From Streptomyces aureus (lineage in GTDB: Bacteria; Actinomycetota; Actinomycetes; Streptomycetales; Streptomycetaceae): 64,000 nt of DNA. The position numbers and the translations under genes are program-made. The stretch covers positions 42,475 to 106,474 of the forward strand of contig NZ_JNZD01000029.1 in the NCBI RefSeq assembly GCF_000725495.1, written 5' to 3'. The notes under the pieces are model-generated. The model was not told the DNA's origin, did not search any database, and saw only the letters and a program-made list of their open reading frames with translations. Every line of letters starts with the position of its first letter. The first letter of the stretch is position 1. This document shows positions 1 to 10,700 of this stretch, in pieces.

Positions 1-1
1 C

Positions 2-460
2 CTCTACGAGGGTCCCGCCGAGCTCTCGGCCACGGGCACGAACGTGTTCAAGCCCGTCGCCACCATCGACCTGTGGGTCACGGACGGCGCCTTCTCGCCC
101 GACGGCCGGCAGCTCGCCGTGCGCGGCTACTTCGGCGGCATCGCGTACACGTGGAACGGCGGCCGGATCAAGCGCCTCGAGCGCCTGAACGTGCCGCTCC
201 AGGGCCAGGGGGAGTCGATCACCTACACGCCGGACGGATCGAAGCTCATGTACGGCAGCGAGGGCGCGGACAGCCCCGTGGAGCCGGAGGACGCCCCGGG
301 CGCCTCCGGGTCCGGCTCCGACTCGTCCTCCAAGGGCGGCGGTTCGGCCGCCGGGGGCGGAAGCGGGGACGGCATGGGCGGTCAGGTGAAGGTCGGCGCC
401 TTCGCGGTGGCGGCCCTGTTCGCCGTGGTCCTCGGCTACCGGCGGCTGCGCCGCCGCTGA
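2..460 (+). CDS. C-terminal part of a membrane-anchored beta-propeller protein (5' end outside window)
   Basis: The frame is open from base 2 and no start is visible, so the gene begins upstream; 152 residues are seen. Two blade-like segments carry the SPDG and TPDG turns (FSPDGRQLAV, YTPDGSKLMY) typical of WD40/TolB-like propellers. They are followed by a Ser/Gly/Asp linker of about 50 residues, one transmembrane helix (GAFAVAALFAVVLGY) and a basic RRLRRR tail. This predicts a propeller outside the cell held by a C-terminal anchor with a short cytoplasmic tail. The substrate or partner cannot be read from this fragment. It converges on serC across a shared hairpin terminator. Confidence 0.7.
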   Translation, partial: LYEGPAELSATGTNVFKPVATIDLWVTDGAFSPDGRQLAVRGYFGGIAYTWNGGRIKRLERLNVPLQGQGESITYTPDGSKLMYGSEGADSPVEPEDAPGASGSGSDSSSKGGGSAAGGGSGDGMGGQVKVGAFAVAALFAVVLGYRRLRRR

Positions 461-493
461 CCCCCGGGCCCCACGGGAAGTCCCGTGCACACG

Positions 494-535
494 CCGAGGG
501 GCGCCCCGCACGTTCCCGTGCCGGACGCCCCTCGG
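494..535. terminator. bidirectional hairpin between propeller gene and serC
   Basis: CCGAGGGGCG at 494-503 pairs perfectly with CGCCCCTCGG at 526-535. A nested GCACG-TTCC-CGTGC hairpin (508-521) fills the loop. There is no T run, as is common in Streptomyces. It sits between convergent genes and would stop both. Confidence 0.7.
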
Positions 536-547
536 TACCTGGATCGG

Positions 548-1702
<1,155 letters not shown>

Positions 1703-1800
1703 ACGTCGTCCGTCGGCTGAGACGGGGCGTGTTGACGGCGGGGGCCGCCGGAGGTCCCGCGAAGGGCTCTCCGGCGGCCGGCCGGCTCATCCGTTCCGGT

Positions 1801-3024
1801 TCACTGGGCGGTGAGCCTGACGGGCAGTTCGAACAGGTCGTTCTGCGTCACGACCGGCTTGTTGCGCAGTTCCGACAGCGGGACGGCGAGGTCCAGGGCC
1901 GGGAAGCGCTCGTAGAGGGCGGGCAGGGCGACGCCCGCCTCCAGCCGGGAGAGGGCCGCGCCGGGGCAGACGTGGGGCCCGTGGCCGAAGGAGATGTGCC
2001 GGTTCCTGCTGCTGCGGGTGATGTCGAACTCGCCCGCGGTGGGCCCGTGGGCGTTCTCGTCGCGGCCGATCGCGCCGTAGGACACGATGAGCGCGTCGCC
2101 GGCCGGGATCACCTTGTCGCCGACCGGGACGTCCTCCGTGGCGAAGCGGATGAGGACGTGGGAGGTGGGGGTGGCGTAGCGCAGGGTCTCCTCGACGACC
2201 GCCGACCACTCCGCCTCGCCGGACAGCACGAGGGCGCGCTGCTCGGGGTGGGCGGACAGGTTGACGACCGCGTTGACGATGAGGGAGATCGTCGTCTCGT
2301 GGCCCGCCGCGACCATCAGCTGGAGCGTGGAGACGATCTCGGCGTCGGTGAGGTGGTCGCCGTCCTCGGAAGCGAGGATCAGCGCGCTGGTCAGGTCGTC
2401 GCCGGGTTCGGCGCGCTTGGCCGCCACCGTCTCCGCCATGATCCCGGCCAGCTCGGTGAGGGTCGCGATGACCTCCGCGGGCGGGGTCTGGGTCGAGAAG
2501 AACTTCTCGAACAGCTCCTTGAGCCGCGGCAGCCGGGACTCCTCGATGCCCATGAGGTCCGCGATGACGTACATGGGCAGCGGGTAGGCGAAGTCGGCCT
2601 TGAGGTCGGCGACGTCCCCGGTGAGGTTGTCGAGCAGGCTCTCGGTCAGCTTGGAGATCCGCTCCCGCATCTGCTCGACCCGGCGCGGCGTGAGCGCCTG
2701 CGCGACCAGGGTGCGCATCCGCCGGTGGTCCGCGCCGTCCACGGTGAGCATGGAGCGGCCGGGGTTGGCGAGCCCGATCAGCGGCCAGTCGGGGGCGATC
2801 TCGCCGCGCTGCCAGGCACCCCAGACGTTGATGTCCTTGACCAGGCGGGGATCGGTGAGCAGGGCGCGCGCCTCGGCGTGGTGGGTGACGGCCCACACCG
2901 GGACACCGCCGGGCAGTTCGACGGCGGCGAGCGGACCGGCGGCACGCAGCGCGGCGCTCTCGCCGTCGAGGTCGGTGACGAAGGGGTCCAGGGCGATGCG
3001 GGTCTCTTCGGTACCGGTGGTCAT
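1801..3024 (-). CDS. cytochrome P450, CYP154-like, last gene of conservon operon
   Basis: Soluble haem monooxygenase of 407 residues. Diagnostic motifs are intact: I-helix AAGHETT (oxygen activation), K-helix EXXR as E279-T-L-R282, and haem loop FGHGPHVCPG with the thiolate ligand Cys353. It lies 112 bp after a second P450 that lacks EXXR, and both follow a cvnABCD set on the same strand. Conservon-linked CYP157/CYP154 pairs are known in Streptomyces, which is why CYP154 is the best family guess. Electron partners are not encoded nearby and the substrate is unknown. Start ATG 3024 is the only sensible choice before the conserved N-terminus. Confidence 0.88.
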   Translation of the reverse strand: MTTGTEETRIALDPFVTDLDGESAALRAAGPLAAVELPGGVPVWAVTHHAEARALLTDPRLVKDINVWGAWQRGEIAPDWPLIGLANPGRSMLTVDGADHRRMRTLVAQALTPRRVEQMRERISKLTESLLDNLTGDVADLKADFAYPLPMYVIADLMGIEESRLPRLKELFEKFFSTQTPPAEVIATLTELAGIMAETVAAKRAEPGDDLTSALILASEDGDHLTDAEIVSTLQLMVAAGHETTISLIVNAVVNLSAHPEQRALVLSGEAEWSAVVEETLRYATPTSHVLIRFATEDVPVGDKVIPAGDALIVSYGAIGRDENAHGPTAGEFDITRSSRNRHISFGHGPHVCPGAALSRLEAGVALPALYERFPALDLAVPLSELRNKPVVTQNDLFELPVRLTAQ

Positions 3025-3136
3025 GCGGGGGTGCCTCCAAGGGCTGGGGTGGGGGTGAAGCGTTTTCCCCGGGGCATGGGGACAGCCCCGGGACCCGGCC
3101 GGGACGGGGTGTTCCGGCCGGGTGGCGAGGGGGGTC

Positions 3137-4357
3137 TCAGAGGACGGGTACGGGCGTGAAGCGCACGGGCAGGTCGGTCAGGCCCCGCAGCCAGGGGGAG
3201 GGGCGGCGGGTCAGCGACTCGGCGGGCACGGCCAGGTCGATGTCCGGCAGCCGGTCCAGTACGACCTCGATCCCGGTCCGCGCGATCACCTCGGCGACCT
3301 CCTGGGCCGGGAACGGGCAGCGGTGCTCGCCGTGGCCGAAGGAGAAGTGGGCGTTGTTGCCGCCGGTGAGGGCGGAGCCGACGGTGCGCACCTGGGGGTC
3401 GGAGTTGGCGCCCTGGAGGCCGAGCAGCAGCAGGTCGCCGGCGCGGATCGTGCGGCCGCCGAGCTGGGTGTTGCGGGAGGCCCAGCGTCCGGCGACGTTC
3501 TGGGTCGGGGTGTCCTCCCACAGGACCTCGTTCATGGCCTCGGCGACGCTGTGCCGGCCGCCGAACAGGGAGGCGGCGAACCGGTCGTCGGTGAGCATCA
3601 GACGCAGCGAGTTGCCGATCCAGTCGGCCGTGGGCTGGTGGCCGGCGGCCATCATGACCATCAGGTCCTGGACGATCTCCGTCTCGTCGAAGCCCGCGGT
3701 GTTGGCGAGCATCCGGGAGACGACGTCGTCGGCGGGCCGCTCCTTGCGGTCGGCGATCAACTGCGCCATGGAGACGGCGAGATGCTGCTGTCCGGCCAGC
3801 GCGCCCTCGCGCCCGTTGATCATGTCGTTCAGGGCGGTGACCAGGCCCGGGCCCTGCTCGTCGGCGAAGCCGTAGAGGGTCGCGAGGACCCGTACGGGCA
3901 GCAGGGCCGCGTAGTCGCCGATGAGGTCCGTCTCGCCCTTGGGGCAGACCGCGTCGATCAGTTCGTCGGCGAACTTCTCGGACTGGGAGCGCAGTCGGAA
4001 CGGATCGACCGCTTCGAGGGCGTCGCTGATCATCGCGGCGCGCTCGCGGTGGCGCTCGCCGACGGTGTACAGGATGGAGGGCTGGCGGCGGCCGATCATC
4101 GGCAGCAGCGGCCAGTCGTCGGGGATGTGGTCCCACTGGCTCCACAGTTCCGAGTCCCGGCTGAACAGCTGGGGGTCGCCGGTGACCTGGTGCAGTTCGC
4201 GGTAGCCGAGCACGAGCCAGGCCGGGATGTCGCCGTCGAGGACGACCGGCACGACGCTGCCGTGGTCGCGCCGCATCTCCCGGTACAGCTCGGCGGGTTC
4301 GGTCTGGAACCGCGGTCCGCCGAGGGGGACGGGCGCGGATGCGGTGGCGGGGGTCAC
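3137..4357 (-). CDS. cytochrome P450, CYP157-like, lacking the EXXR motif
   Basis: 406 residues. The haem loop FSFGHGEHRCPF with Cys347 is clear, but the K-helix reads E277-V-L-W280 instead of E-x-x-R. The I-helix is AAGHQPT, where most P450s have AGxET(T/S). Loss of EXXR is an established trait of the Streptomyces CYP157 family, whose members sit beside a CYP154, as here. Start GTG 4357 overlaps the cvnD stop (GTGA at 4357-4354), so translation is coupled to the G-protein. It may still bind haem and act as a partner or sensor for its neighbour; catalytic competence is open. Confidence 0.87.
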   Translation of the reverse strand: MTPATASAPVPLGGPRFQTEPAELYREMRRDHGSVVPVVLDGDIPAWLVLGYRELHQVTGDPQLFSRDSELWSQWDHIPDDWPLLPMIGRRQPSILYTVGERHRERAAMISDALEAVDPFRLRSQSEKFADELIDAVCPKGETDLIGDYAALLPVRVLATLYGFADEQGPGLVTALNDMINGREGALAGQQHLAVSMAQLIADRKERPADDVVSRMLANTAGFDETEIVQDLMVMMAAGHQPTADWIGNSLRLMLTDDRFAASLFGGRHSVAEAMNEVLWEDTPTQNVAGRWASRNTQLGGRTIRAGDLLLLGLQGANSDPQVRTVGSALTGGNNAHFSFGHGEHRCPFPAQEVAEVIARTGIEVVLDRLPDIDLAVPAESLTRRPSPWLRGLTDLPVRFTPVPVL

Positions 4358-4992
4358 AGCACGGGCTCCGGTGAGTGAAGGGCGCCTTCCGCGGCCGCGG
4401 CGCCGTGGCGGGTGTACAGGGACTGGAGGTGCTCGACCAGCGTGATCAGCACCCGCTTGCTGGACTCCCGGGAGCGGGCGTCGCAGTCGAGGAGCGGGAC
4501 GTGCGGGTCGAGGTCGAGGGCCTCGCGGATCTGCGCGGGGGTGTGCGGGGGGCCGCCGAAGTCGTTGCAGGCCACGATGAACGGCGTGCCGTGGTGCTCG
4601 AGACGGTCGATGGCGTACCAGGACTCGTCGATGCGGCGGGTGTCGACGAGGACGATCGCCCCGAGCGTCCCGGAGAACAGCCGGTCCCACAGGAACCAGA
4701 ACCGCTCCTGCCCGGGCGCGCCGAACAGGTAGAGGATGTTGTGCGTGTCCAGCGTGATGCGGCCGAAGTCGAAGGCGACGGTGGTCGCGGACTTGCCGCG
4801 GACCTCGCTGATGTCGTCGACGGCCTCGCCGGCCTGCGTCATCGTCTCCTCGGTGTTGAGGGGACGTATCTCGCTGACGGAACGGACGAGGGTCGTCTTG
4901 CCGACACCGAAGCCGCCCACGACCACGATCTTGAGACCGTTGTCGGCGGACGCGGACAGGGGCGCACGAGCGTCAGAGGTTACGGAGTCCAA
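4354..4992 (-). CDS. cvnD: conservon small GTPase CvnD
   Basis: Ras-like GTP-binding protein of 212 residues, the fourth conservon component. The P-loop is GGFGVGKTT (Lys32). The segment GAPGQERFWFLW stands where G-proteins have DxxGQE, and ACNDFGG stands where they have NKxD. Such GTPases act at the membrane with the histidine-kinase-like CvnA, the roadblock protein CvnB and the DUF742 protein CvnC in a G-protein-like switch affecting development and secondary metabolism. Its start lies 20 bases inside cvnC and its stop overlaps the CYP157 start, so the operon is tightly coupled. Confidence 0.93.
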   Translation of the reverse strand: MDSVTSDARAPLSASADNGLKIVVVGGFGVGKTTLVRSVSEIRPLNTEETMTQAGEAVDDISEVRGKSATTVAFDFGRITLDTHNILYLFGAPGQERFWFLWDRLFSGTLGAIVLVDTRRIDESWYAIDRLEHHGTPFIVACNDFGGPPHTPAQIREALDLDPHVPLLDCDARSRESSKRVLITLVEHLQSLYTRHGAAAAEGALHSPEPVL

Positions 4993-5329
4993 CGAGCACC
5001 TGCTCCAGGATGTCGGGATCGGGAAGACCGGAAGGAACAGTGGTGTGCGGGTGGCGGGCGCTGACCCGGCCCGTGGAGAGCAGGTCGGAGAGCAGGACGC
5101 GGGTGATGGACACCGGCAGTCCCAGCTCCGCCGCGATCTCCACGACCGCGGTGGGCCGTTCGCACATCCGCAGGATCGCGGCGTGCTCGGACTGCATGCC
5201 CACCGCCGGGTCGCACTCGGCGACCACCAGGGTCACCAGGTCGAAGGGGGTGTCGGGGCCGGACCGGGTGCGCCCTCCGGTGAGGGTGTACAGCCGGTCG
5301 GGCGCGTCGTCCCTGCCCGGACGGCTCAT
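4973..5329 (-). CDS. cvnC: conservon DUF742 protein CvnC
   Basis: 118-residue DUF742 family protein with a helix-turn-helix-like core (RPTAVVEIAAELGLPVSITR followed by VLLSDLLSTG) and the conserved N-terminal YTLTGGRTR segment. In conservons this protein accompanies CvnB and CvnD and probably links the sensor to the GTPase. Start ATG 5329 overlaps the cvnB stop as ATGA (5329-5326), which decides the start against longer in-frame possibilities. The 3' end overlaps cvnD by 20 bases. Confidence 0.92.
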   Translation of the reverse strand: MSRPGRDDAPDRLYTLTGGRTRSGPDTPFDLVTLVVAECDPAVGMQSEHAAILRMCERPTAVVEIAAELGLPVSITRVLLSDLLSTGRVSARHPHTTVPSGLPDPDILEQVLVGLRNL

Positions 5330-5733
5330 GACGTCCGGGGCGGCGCGGTCAGGTACTCGCCGAGTTGTTCCACGAGTTCGCTCATGTTGTGGCCCACCAG
5401 TCCGGCGTCGGCGTCCTCGGCGGTGACGACGGCGAGGTGCGCGCCGTCGCCGGCCTCCACGATGAACAGCACCCCTCCGTAGAACTCGGCCATCGCCGAG
5501 CGCACGCCTCCGCTGCCGTCGCCGAACTCCATGGAGGCGCCGTGGGACAGCGACTGGATGCCGGCGGCGATGGCGGCGAGCTGGTCGGCCTGGTCGACCG
5601 ACAGCTCCGGGGTGCGGCACAGCTTCAGTCCGTCGCGGGAGAGCACGAGCGCGTGCCGTGCGCCCGGGGTGCGCTCAAGGAGGCCCTCGATGAGCCAGGT
5701 GAGCTTCTCGTCGGCGGTGAGGGTGCCGGTCAT
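5326..5733 (-). CDS. cvnB: conservon roadblock/LC7 protein CvnB
   Basis: 135-residue roadblock/LC7 domain protein (MglB-like fold). The sequence runs through the conserved GARHALVLSRDGL strand and the AAIAAGIQSLS helix to GLVGHNMSELVEQLG. In conservons CvnB is the partner that bridges the membrane sensor and the GTPase. Start ATG 5733 overlaps the cvnA stop by 4 bases. It was placed by family and by position between cvnA and cvnC. Confidence 0.93.
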   Translation of the reverse strand: MTGTLTADEKLTWLIEGLLERTPGARHALVLSRDGLKLCRTPELSVDQADQLAAIAAGIQSLSHGASMEFGDGSGGVRSAMAEFYGGVLFIVEAGDGAHLAVVTAEDADAGLVGHNMSELVEQLGEYLTAPPRTS

Positions 5734-7496
5734 GGGGTGGTGTCGCCTTCCGGGAGCGCGTGCGTGGTGGGGGTCGTGGGGGCGGGGGTACCGGTGGATG
5801 CGGGTGGCTGGTCCTCGGACCCTGCCGGGTTCTCGGCCCGGGGCGGTCCGTCGGCCGCCGCCGTTCCGGGGACGCCCGGCGCCGTGCCGCGCACCGCCTG
5901 GCGGAAGGTGCCGAAGCGGGCCGCCGGCCGGTTCTTGGGGTCGTCGCCACGGGATTCCGGGCCGGCCGCGGGAGTGGTGTGCGAGCGGCTGCGTTCGGCG
6001 TGGGCGAGGGTGCGGCCGCGGCGGCGCTTGGGGAGGCCGCCGGTGGCGGCGGAACCCTGCTCCTGCCGGGGCGAGTCGTGGGTCGGGACGGGGTCCGGGT
6101 CGAGGTCGCCGGCCGCGCGGGCGGCGGCGTACGAGGCGGGGGAGCCGGTGTCCTCGCGCGGCGCCCGGGGCGCGTGCCCGTCCTGCGGCCGTGCGGACTC
6201 GGTGACTCCCCCGGCGTCGGGCGCGGTGGCGTGTCCGGCGACGGCGGCCGGGACGGGGGGCTCGGGACGGACCTGCGCCGGGGCCGCGGGGTGCGGGACG
6301 CCGGCCTGGGTGAGGATGTCCTGCGGGATGAGCACCAGGACACCGGTGCCGCCGCGCGCGGAGGGGCGGAAGGACACCTTGAGGCCGTACTTGCGGGCCA
6401 GCCGGCCGACGACCGCGAGGCCGAGGCGGGTGCCGGTGCCGAGGTCGGAGGCGTTCACCAGATCCCCGGAGACGGCCCGTTCGGCGCGCCGCAGCTGTAC
6501 GTCGCCCATCACCAGGCCGCTGTCCTCGACGGAGACGATGACTCCCGCCGGGACCTCCTCGACGTACACGTGCACTTCGGCGGTGGGCGGCGAGAAGGTG
6601 GCGGCGTTGTCGAGGAGTTCGGCGAGCGCGTGCATGACGCCCTCGGCCGCGTGTCCGGCGACGGCGGCCTCGCTGGCCGAGTGGACGCGCACGCGCTGGT
6701 AGCCGCCGATGCGGCCCATGGCGCCGCGCAGGATCGACTCCATGACGATCGGGCGGGCCCAGCGGCGGCCGGAGCGCGCGCTCGCGAGGACGGCTATGGA
6801 GTCGGCGAGGCGCCCGACCTGGGCGGTGCGGTGGTCGAGGTGGAGGAGGTCGGCGAGGACGTCCTCGTCGGAGTGCCGCTCCTCCATGGCCCGCAGGTCG
6901 GCGAGCATGCCGGTGGACAGCGCCTGCATGCGGGCGCCCGCGTTGGCGGTCGCCGAGACCGCGGCGGTCCGGTTGCTGTCGGCCTGCCGGGCGCGCTCGG
7001 CGAGTTCGGCGTTCTGTTCCGTGAGGCGGGCGAGGCCGGCGGTGAGCCGCTCGCGCTCCTCGGTGAACTCCGCGGTGAGCCGGGCGTGTTCGCGGGCGGC
7101 CTCGTCGGTCAGGCGGATCCGCTCCTGGGCCGCGGCCTCGGCGGCGCGGGCGCGTTCACGGGCGGCCTCGCCGGTGAGGCGGGCCCGTTCCTGGCCGAAC
7201 TCCTCGGCCAGCCGGGCGCGTTCCTGCAGCAGACGGCCGGTGTCCTTGGCCACGTCGTCGAGGCGGCGCAGGGCGATTCGCCTTCCCTGCGCGGCATGGG
7301 CGGCCGCCGCGACCGCGGCGCACAGCAGTAACGCGGCGGTGCCGGTGCCCCAGGCGAGGGGGACGCGGGCCGGTCCGGGGGCCAGCAGGACGACGGCCAC
7401 CACCGCGGCGGCGGCCGGGACGGCAGCGGCCAGCGCGGCTTTCGCCGTGGTGCGCGGAGTGGGTCGTTCGCCGGAGGGCAGGGGCGGGGTCATCAA
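5730..7496 (-). CDS. cvnA: conservon sensor histidine-kinase-like protein CvnA, with TTA codon
   Basis: 588 residues. Two transmembrane helices lie near residues 20-40 and 46-68. They are followed by a long charged coiled coil of repeated ERARL/ERxRL heptads (about 85-165), a dimerisation helix with DHRTAQVGRLAD, and an HATPase_c domain (N box ELLDNAATFS, G1 VEDSGLVM, G2 GTRLGLAVVGRLARKYG). The last 180 residues are Pro/Gly/Ala-rich and low complexity. There is no extracellular nitrate-sensor domain as in some CvnA proteins; the sensor is nearly all cytoplasmic. Codon 56 is TTA (7331-7329), so expression should need the bldA tRNA, and the downstream overlaps extend this to the operon. Confidence 0.92.
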   Translation of the reverse strand: MMTPPLPSGERPTPRTTAKAALAAAVPAAAAVVAVVLLAPGPARVPLAWGTGTAALLLCAAVAAAAHAAQGRRIALRRLDDVAKDTGRLLQERARLAEEFGQERARLTGEAARERARAAEAAAQERIRLTDEAAREHARLTAEFTEERERLTAGLARLTEQNAELAERARQADSNRTAAVSATANAGARMQALSTGMLADLRAMEERHSDEDVLADLLHLDHRTAQVGRLADSIAVLASARSGRRWARPIVMESILRGAMGRIGGYQRVRVHSASEAAVAGHAAEGVMHALAELLDNAATFSPPTAEVHVYVEEVPAGVIVSVEDSGLVMGDVQLRRAERAVSGDLVNASDLGTGTRLGLAVVGRLARKYGLKVSFRPSARGGTGVLVLIPQDILTQAGVPHPAAPAQVRPEPPVPAAVAGHATAPDAGGVTESARPQDGHAPRAPREDTGSPASYAAARAAGDLDPDPVPTHDSPRQEQGSAATGGLPKRRRGRTLAHAERSRSHTTPAAGPESRGDDPKNRPAARFGTFRQAVRGTAPGVPGTAAADGPPRAENPAGSEDQPPASTGTPAPTTPTTHALPEGDTTP

Positions 7497-7593
7497 TCGG
7501 TCCTCGGTCGTGTTCTGGGGGGAGAACGTGTCCTCGGTCGTGTCCTCGGTCGGTCCTGGGCGAGAAGCGACACATGATGCTCAAGTCGTCGTC

Positions 7594-7599
7594 ACTATA
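7594..7599 (-). promoter_or_regulatory. possible -10 element for the cvn-P450 operon
   Basis: TATAGT on the minus strand is the best -10 match in the 224-bp divergent gap 7497-7720. No clear -35 lies 17-18 bases upstream. The leader would be about 90 bases. The same gap holds three copies of the direct repeat TCCTCGGTCG (7500-7556), which could be regulatory. Confidence 0.3.
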
Positions 7600-7720
7600 T
7601 GAGAGTTCGCGATCCGATTGGGAGGCTTCGGGAAGCGGTTTCATGATCGCCCCCGCATACCGGGGCCTTTCGGCGCACGTCCGCCGGGCCGTCCCGGATG
7701 CCCGGCGGCATCCTGGAGAC

Positions 7721-10700
7721 ATGACGGATCTGGGCGGACGACCCGAGGGACGGTCGGCAGGGCGGTCGGACGGGCGGTCGGCAGGACGGCCGGACGGACG
7801 GTCCGCGGGGGCCGTCGCCGCGCTGCGGGACGCGCTGGCGCGGGAAGTGCGGGGCGAGGTCGCGTTCGACGCGACCGCCAGGGCGCTGACCACCATGGAC
7901 GCGTCCAACTACCGGCGCGTACCGCTCGGTGTGGTGGCCCCGCGGGACGCCGACGACGTGGCCGCCGCCCTCGCGGTGTGCCGCTCCCACGGGGTGCCGG
8001 TCGTGGCGCGCGGCGGCGGCACCTCGATCGCCGGACAGGCCACGGGCACCGGCGTCGTCCTGGACTTCACCCGCCACATGAACCGGGTCCTCGCGCTGGA
8101 CCCCAAGGCCCGCACGGCCGTCGTCCAGCCCGGCGCCGTCCTGGACCGCCTCCAGGAAGCGGCCGCCCCGCACGGTCTGCGCTTCGGCCCCGACCCCTCC
8201 ACGCACAGCCGCTGCACCCTCGGCGGGATGATCGGCAACAATTCCTGCGGCTCCCACTCGGTGGCCTGGGGCACCACCGCGGACAACGTGCGCGAGCTGA
8301 CGGTCGTCGGCGCGGGCGGGGACACCCGCCGCCTCGGCCGCGGCCTCCTGGGCGCACCCGACGGCCTTCGGGCCCTGGTCGAGGGCGAGTTGGCGCTGCT
8401 GCGCACCGGCTTCCCCGAGCTGCCGCGGCGCATCTCCGGGTACGCCCTCGACGCCCTGCTGCCCGAACGGGGCGGCGACGTGGCCCGCGCCTTCTGCGGC
8501 TCCGAGGGCACCTGGGGCCTGCTCACCGAGGCGGTCGTCCGCCTGGTCGAGGCACCCCGGGCGCGGGCGCTGGCGGTCCTCGCCTACCCCGACGAGAGCG
8601 CCGCCGCCGACGCCGCGGCCGGACTGCTCGGGCACGGGCCGCTGACCGTGGAGGGCATGGCCGCCGATCTCGTGCCCGTCGGCGCGGGGCTGCCGCGCGG
8701 CGGGGCCTGGCTGTTCGTGGAGACCGGCGGCGGATCGCCCGCCGAGGCCCGCGCCCACGCGGACGCGATCGTGCGGGCGGCGGACGTGCGGGACGCCCTG
8801 GTGGTCACCGACCCGGCGGGGCAGCGGGCGCTGTGGCGGCTGCGGGAGGACGCGAGCGGCACGGCGACCCGGATCCCGGACGCCGGGCGGGCCGGCTCCC
8901 CGCCCGGCGCCGGCCGCGGGCACGGCGCCGAGGCCTGGCCCGGCTGGGAGGACTGCGCGGTGCCGCCCGCCCGGCTCGGCGCGTATCTGCGGGACTTCAG
9001 GGCCCTGCTCGCCGCCCACGGACTGCGCGGCACCCCGTACGGGCACTTCGGCGACGGCTGCATCCACGTCCGGATCGACTTCGACCTGATCTCCGCGGCG
9101 GGCGTGGCCCGCTTCCGGCGCTTCTCGGAGGAGACGGCCCGCCTCGTCGTCTCCCACGGCGGCTCGCTGTCCGGCGAGCACGGTGACGGGCAGGCCCGCG
9201 CGGAACTGCTGCCCGCCATGTACGGCGCGGACATGGTCCGTCTCTTCGAACGGGCCAAGGACCTCTGGGACCCGGACGGCCTGCTCAACCCCGGCATGCT
9301 GGTGCGCCCGCACCGGCTGGACGAGAACCTGCGGTTCGCGGTGCTGCCCCGGCGCCCCGTGGACGTGGAGTTCGGCTATCCGGCGGACGGCGGCGACTTC
9401 TCGGCGGCGGTGCGCCGCTGCGTGGGCGTCGCCAAATGCCGTACGGCGACGGCTCCCGGCGGCTCCGAGGTCATGTGCCCCTCGTTCCGGGCGACCGGCG
9501 ACGAGGCCCACTCCACGCGCGGGCGGGCCAGGCTGCTGCACGAGATGCTCGCCGGCGAAATCGTCACCGACGGGTGGCGCTCGACCGAGGTCCGGGACGC
9601 GCTGGACCTGTGCCTGTCCTGCAAGGGGTGCAGGTCCGACTGCCCGGTCGGCGTCGACATGGCCACGTACAAGGCGGAGTTCCTGCACCACCACTACGCG
9701 GGACGCCGACGCCCCGCCGCCCACTACAGCCTGGGGCGGCTCCCCTTCTGGCTCGCGGCGGTCGCCCGCACCCGCTCGGCGCGGCTCGTCAACTCCCTCA
9801 CCTCCGTCCGGGTGTTGGCCTCCCTGGCCAAGCGCCTGGCCGGGATCGCGCCGGGCGCGGAGATCCCGCGGCTGGCGCCGGAGCCGTTCAGCCGGTGGTG
9901 GTCGGCCCGGTTCCGGGACCGGGCACGGGCGGCCGCGCGCGCCCGGCGCCCGGGCGGGGCGGCGGGCCTTGGTGGTCCGGGGGGTCACGGCGGTCCGGGC
10001 GGTCCGGGCGGTCCGGGCGAGGCTTCGGGGCCGGGCGGGCCGGCCGGTCGTGGGGGTCCGGGTGGTCACGGCGGGGCTTCGGGGCAGACCGGGGCGGAGG
10101 GCGGGCGGTCCGGTGCCGGCGGACTCTTCCCCGGGTTCGCCGGGAAGACCGTCCTCCTGTGGCCGGACACCTTCACCGAGCACCTGGAACCCTCCGTCGG
10201 ACGGGCCGCCGTACGGGTCCTGGAGGCCGCCGGGCTGACCGTGCTGCTGCCGCCGCGGACACCGTGGCGGCACGGACCCGTCGGCGACGGGGTCACCCGG
10301 GGCACCTTCCGCCCCGGCACCCTGCTCCCGCGCCCCGGCGGGCGCGTCTGCTGCGGACTGACGTACGTCTCGACCGGCCAGCTCGACCGCGCCCGCGCCG
10401 TCCTGCGCCGCACCCTCGACCTCATGGAGCCCTACCTCGACATGGACGGCCTCCCGGTCGTCGTGCTGGAGCCCAGCTGCGCCGCCTCCCTGCGCACCGA
10501 CCTGCCCGAACTGCTGCCCGGCGACCCGCGCTCGGCACGGCTCGCGGCGGCCGTGACGACCTTCGCGGAGGCACTGGAGCGGCACGCACCCGACTGGACC
10601 CCGCCCCGGCTCGACCGCCCGACGGTGGGCCAGCACTGCCACCAGCACGCCGTCCTCGGCGACGGGGCCGAACGCCGGCTGCGGGAGGCGGCCGGACTGA

